A stretch of 10,962 nucleotides of DNA, taken from Rhodoferax sp. GTDB lineage: Bacteria; Pseudomonadota; Gammaproteobacteria; Burkholderiales; Burkholderiaceae_C. Position numbers and translations under genes: made by a program. The notes beneath the pieces were generated by a model. The model was not told the DNA's origin and ran no database searches. It saw only the letters and a list, made by a program, of their open reading frames with translations. Shown piece by piece: positions 6,923 through 10,962 of this stretch (positions are counted from its first letter, which is position 1; the number at the start of each line of letters is the position of its first letter). The stretch covers positions 1 to 10,962 of the forward strand of contig JAQSDS010000466.1 in the NCBI GenBank assembly GCA_029946045.1. Reading direction: 5' to 3'.

Positions 6923-7707
6923 GCGGCTTCGCCAAACAGGGCATGCACCACTTCAGCCAGCGCCTGCGCCGTGGCAACGTCGTCGGTCAGCGCATCAATG
7001 ATGGCGGCCTGACAGGCGGTTTGCAAGGGAAGTCCGGACGCGATCAGCCGACCCGCCGACACCAGCAAACGGGTGCTGGCGGTTTCTTCCAGGTCATGCT
7101 CGGTGAGCGAGCGCAAGGCTTTGGCCAATTGCACCAACCGGCTGGCCTGCACCTCGGAAATGCCGGTTTCGTTGCGCACAATATCCAATTCGACTTGCGG
7201 GCTGGGGTAGTTCATGCTCAGGCTGACAAAGCGCTGGCGGGTGCTCGGTTTGAGCCCCTTGAGCAGGTTCTGGTAGCCGGGGTTGTAAGAGATCACCAGC
7301 ATGAACTCGGGCGGTGCCGCCAGTTCCTCGCCGGTGCGCTCAATCGGCAAAATGCGCCGGTCGTCAGCCAGCGGGTGCAACACCACCGTGGTGTCCTTGC
7401 GCGCCTCGACCACTTCGTCAAGGTAGCAAATGGCCCCCAGACGCACGGCCCTTGCCAAGGGTCCGTCCGACCACTGGGTGCTGCCGTTGCCAATCAAAAA
7501 CCGCCCGACCAAGTCAGCCGCACTCAGGTCGTCGTGGCATGACACGGTGACCAGCGGCCGCTTGAGGCGCGCCGCCATGTGCTCGACAAAGCGGGTTTTG
7601 CCACACCCCGTCGGGCCCTTGATGAGCAGTGGCAATTGCTTGCGCCAGGCATGCTCGAACAAGCTGCATTCACCGGCCTGCTCGGCATAAAAAGGAAGGG
7701 CGGACAT
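6919..7707 (-). CDS. norQ: NorQ, MoxR-type AAA+ ATPase for NO reductase activation
   Basis: The product is 262 aa from the ATG at 7707; an in-frame GTG at 7713 would add two residues. I chose the ATG because the upstream GAG is spaced suitably for it and too close to the GTG. Walker A is GPTGCGKT (residues 31-38), Walker B is AICYLDE (about 92-98), and a sensor-1 Asn lies in VISYNPGY (about N142). STRQRFVSL supplies the probable arginine-finger region. These are features of the MoxR/CbbQ/NorQ clade. NorQ forms a hexameric ring that works with the VWA protein NorD to load FeB iron into NorB in studied systems. It lies 10 bp downstream of norB and overlaps the next gene by ATGA. The length is normal and all key motifs are intact. 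Confidence 0.94.
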   Translation of the reverse strand: MSALPFYAEQAGECSLFEHAWRKQLPLLIKGPTGCGKTRFVEHMAARLKRPLVTVSCHDDLSAADLVGRFLIGNGSTQWSDGPLARAVRLGAICYLDEVVEARKDTTVVLHPLADDRRILPIERTGEELAAPPEFMLVISYNPGYQNLLKGLKPSTRQRFVSLSMNYPSPQVELDIVRNETGISEVQASRLVQLAKALRSLTEHDLEETASTRLLVSAGRLIASGLPLQTACQAAIIDALTDDVATAQALAEVVHALFGEAA

Positions 7708-7717
7708 GCTCACAGAC

Positions 7718-9632
<1,915 letters not shown>

Positions 9633-9679
9633 CGTGTGAATCTCCAGAAAGTGAGGTTTGGATTGAGGCTTTTGCCCTG

Positions 9680-9940
9680 TCAAATTCGGGCGAAGTCAAT
9701 CACGATGGCACCGGGCTCGCGCTGCACATAAGCAATAGAGACCGCTTCGCCATAGCGGGCACCGAGTTGATGCAGCAAGGGAATCGGGTCGTGGTCATTG
9801 CAAAAACGCATGGTCTCGCCGGGCGCAAGCGCATCCAGCGCGCCAAAAATTGCGGCATGACGAAAGCGTTTTGCAACGCCACGGGCGTCGAAAGGGTAAA
9901 TCGCTTCAGGGGTGACGTGACCGGTTGCGCAGGAACTCAT
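9680..9940 (-). CDS. DUF2249 domain protein, first gene of the nor operon
   Basis: The product is 86 aa and consists of one DUF2249 domain (SirA/TusA-like fold according to the family description I recall). The recognisable pieces are YPFDARGVAKRFRHAAIFGALDALAPGETMRF (positions 15-46, in segments) and NDHDPIPLLHQL (48-59), followed by a short strand-rich end. Members often occur beside NO, denitrification or hemerythrin-like genes, but no biochemical function is settled. The protein is soluble, with no signal peptide; its two cysteines are Cys4 and Cys47. The ATG at 9940 has a well-placed GGAG upstream and is the gene closest to the candidate NsrR operator. It should therefore lead the nor transcript, with norC 47 bp downstream. 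Confidence 0.85.
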   Translation of the reverse strand: MSSCATGHVTPEAIYPFDARGVAKRFRHAAIFGALDALAPGETMRFCNDHDPIPLLHQLGARYGEAVSIAYVQREPGAIVIDFARI

Positions 9941-9961
9941 GGCTTGACTCCAATAAATTTA

Positions 9962-9994
9962 AAGATTCATTGTAGATGAATCATTTAAGATTCA
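9962..9994. promoter_or_regulatory. Candidate NsrR operator with three alternating half-sites
   Basis: A perfect palindrome GATTCAT-N5-ATGAATC occupies 9964-9982. The 23-bp frame 9962-9984 agrees with the recalled NsrR consensus at about 17 of 22 informative positions. The second arm is reused in an overlapping perfect palindrome TGAATC-N6-GATTCA at 9977-9994, so AAGATTCA occurs twice, 25 bp apart. The array overlaps a probable -10 (TACAAT, - strand) for the DUF2249-nor operon, an arrangement that suits repression. Binding by NsrR is inferred. Confidence 0.55.
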
Positions 9995-9999
9995 AACAA
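9969..9999 (-). promoter_or_regulatory. Possible sigma-70 promoter of the DUF2249-nor operon
   Basis: On the - strand TACAAT (9974-9969) matches five of six -10 positions. Upstream are two weak -35 options: TTTGAA at 9996-9991 with a 16-bp spacer, or TTGTTT at 9999-9994 with a 19-bp spacer. A poor -35 would fit a promoter that needs an activator. The -10 lies within the candidate NsrR operator. The start site is not proven. Confidence 0.35.
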
Positions 10000-10003
10000 G
10001 GAG

Positions 10004-10064
10004 TAGTTCCAAAATCCTGCCACTAGTTCTTTAGAACTATTCAAGACGATTGACCCCTAGTTCC
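10004..10064. promoter_or_regulatory. TAGTTC heptamer array with a perfect 7-2-7 palindrome
   Basis: A perfect inverted repeat TAGTTCT-TT-AGAACTA lies at 10024-10039. Two further direct copies of TAGTTCC followed by AAA occur at 10004-10010 and 10058-10064. A heptamer at 10005-9999 on the - strand reads TACTCCT, which fits the E. coli NarL/NarP heptamer TACYYMT. The 7-2-7 geometry is that of NarL/NarP sites, with G instead of C at position 3. The array sits between the divergent nor and narK units, about 92 bp upstream of the DUF2249 ATG and about 120 bp upstream of narK. Binding by the NarL-type regulator encoded at the left end is inferred. Confidence 0.45.
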
Positions 10065-10137
10065 AAATTGCGCCGGCACACGTTCCACAGAGGGATACCG
10101 CAAAGGCGCAGCAAAACCTACAGTCTTGCCATACCAA

Positions 10138-10143
10138 AAGGAG
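10138..10143 (+). promoter_or_regulatory. Ribosome binding site of narK
   Basis: AAGGAG lies 8 bases before the ATG at 10152. It is a strong Shine-Dalgarno and fixes the narK start. Confidence 0.8.
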
Positions 10144-10151
10144 TTTTTAAC

Positions 10152-10962
10152 ATGACCAAAAAAGGGCAAGCCCTCTCCGTGCTGATCGTCAGCACCTTCG
10201 CCTTCACCGTGTGTTTCATGGTGTGGATGATGTTTGCGGTGATCGGCATCCCGATCAAGAAAACCCTGGGCCTCAACGCCACCGAATTTGGCTTGTTGAC
10301 CGCCATGCCGGTACTGACCGGTTCACTGATCCGGGTGCCCCTGGGCATCTGGACTGACAAATTTGGCGGTCGCATCGTCATGACCTTGCTGATGGTCTCC
10401 ACCGTACCCGCCATCTGGATGATGAGTTACGCCACCGCCTACTGGCACTTCCTGGTCATCGGTCTGTTTGTCGGGATGGCAGGTGGATCGTTCTCAGTCG
10501 GTACACCGTATGTGGCACGCTGGTTCCCAAGAAACCAGCAGGGTTTCGCCATGGGCATCTACGGTGCGGGCAACTCGGGCTCTGCCGTCAACAAATTCCT
10601 GGCACCCGCCTTGGTGGTGGGTTTTGGCTGGACCATGGTGCCCCAGGTGTACGCCGCCATCATGCTGGGCACCGTTGCCCTGTTCTGGTTCTTCAGCTAC
10701 AGCGATCCGACCCATCTGGTGCCCAGTCACGTCAAGTTCAGCGACCAGCTCAAGTCCTTGAAAGACCCCAAGGTCATCAAGTACTGCCAGTACTACAGCA
10801 TCGTTTTTGGTGGTTACGTGGCACTTTCCTTGTGGATGGTGCAGTACTACGTGGGCGAGTTTGGACTGGACATCCGGATCGCCGCCCTGCTGGCCGCCTG
10901 CTTCTCGCTTCCCGGCGGTGTCTTGCGCGCTGTCGGTGGCTGGTTATCGGACAAGTACGGCG
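10152..10962 (+). CDS. narK: NarK-type MFS nitrate/nitrite transporter (3' truncated)
   Basis: The frame is open from the ATG at 10152 to the window edge (270 codons), about two thirds of a typical 12-helix transporter. At least seven membrane segments are visible. LTGSLIRVPLGIWTDKFGGR holds Arg61 in helix 2, equivalent to the substrate-binding Arg89 of E. coli NarK, plus the MFS loop motif. YGAGNSGSAVNKF (about residues 136-148) is the first nitrate signature. GGVLRAVGGWLSDKYG at the end carries the second substrate Arg, equivalent to Arg305. The protein would exchange or import nitrate and nitrite across the cytoplasmic membrane. In related betaproteobacteria narK genes usually precede narGHJI, which may follow beyond the window (inference). 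Whether it is the NarK1 (proton symport) or NarK2 (exchange) type cannot be settled from this fragment. It is divergent from the nor operon across a shared 211-bp control region. Confidence 0.93.
   Translation, partial: MTKKGQALSVLIVSTFAFTVCFMVWMMFAVIGIPIKKTLGLNATEFGLLTAMPVLTGSLIRVPLGIWTDKFGGRIVMTLLMVSTVPAIWMMSYATAYWHFLVIGLFVGMAGGSFSVGTPYVARWFPRNQQGFAMGIYGAGNSGSAVNKFLAPALVVGFGWTMVPQVYAAIMLGTVALFWFFSYSDPTHLVPSHVKFSDQLKSLKDPKVIKYCQYYSIVFGGYVALSLWMVQYYVGEFGLDIRIAALLAACFSLPGGVLRAVGGWLSDKYG

Noticed and set aside
9678..9683. Perfect TTGACA on the - strand at the end of the DUF2249 gene as a norC promoter
   Set aside because: No acceptable -10 is found 16-18 bases downstream, and the hexamer overlaps the stop codon of the gene, so it is probably coincidental.
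9633..9683. Extended norC start (TTG at 9683) adding 17 residues
   Set aside because: It would overlap the DUF2249 gene and add residues before the usual NorC start. The ATG at 9632 has a good GGAG and gives the normal 145-aa length.
9941..10151. FNR/DNR-type box (TTGAT-N4-ATCAA) in the nor-narK control region
   Set aside because: Only isolated halves such as TTGAC and a TCAA-N5-TTGA in the wrong orientation were found. No site with both halves correctly spaced is present.

Overview
This window is a nitric-oxide and denitrification locus from a betaproteobacterium. Gene content, moderately high G+C, and the style of the NarK and NsrR proteins suggest Comamonadaceae (Rhodoferax-like); the genus is inferred, not shown. 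No mobile elements, tRNA/rRNA genes or CRISPR arrays were seen. Coding density is very high, and no gene-free stretch exceeds about 210 bases.

Layout. (1) At 2-541 (+) is the 3' part of a NarL-type nitrate/nitrite response regulator, which begins upstream of the window. (2) At 560-1039 (-) is nsrR, an Rrf2-family NO-sensing Fe-S repressor, convergent with narL. (3) Divergent from nsrR, across a 132-bp control region with two NsrR-like operators, is a compact + strand operon: ccoG (membrane polyferredoxin for copper reduction), a small four-cysteine DUF3079 protein, and nnrS (NO-stress membrane protein). Stops and starts overlap or nearly overlap. (4) Convergent with that operon is a six-gene - strand operon, read from 9940 down to 4155: DUF2249 protein, norC, norB, norQ, a NapH/CcoG-like membrane 4Fe-4S protein, norD. 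It encodes the complete cytochrome-c-dependent NO reductase (cNOR) and its NorQ/NorD activating machinery, with an uncommon Fe-S protein inserted between norQ and norD. (5) A 211-bp divergent control region (9941-10151) holds an NsrR-like operator over a probable promoter and an array of TAGTTC heptamers. (6) A narK-type nitrate/nitrite transporter starts at 10152 (+) and runs off the window.

How it works together. NarK moves nitrate and/or nitrite. NorCB reduces the NO produced in denitrification to N2O. NorQ (AAA+) and NorD (VWA) are the known chaperone pair for insertion of the non-heme iron (FeB) in NorB. NsrR would derepress nor and the ccoG-DUF3079-nnrS operon when NO destroys its cluster, while the NarL-type regulator would report nitrate or nitrite. 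The observations most worth following are the polyferredoxin built into the nor operon, the perfect 7-2-7 palindrome plus satellite TAGTTC repeats between nor and narK, and the paired or nested NsrR-like operators.
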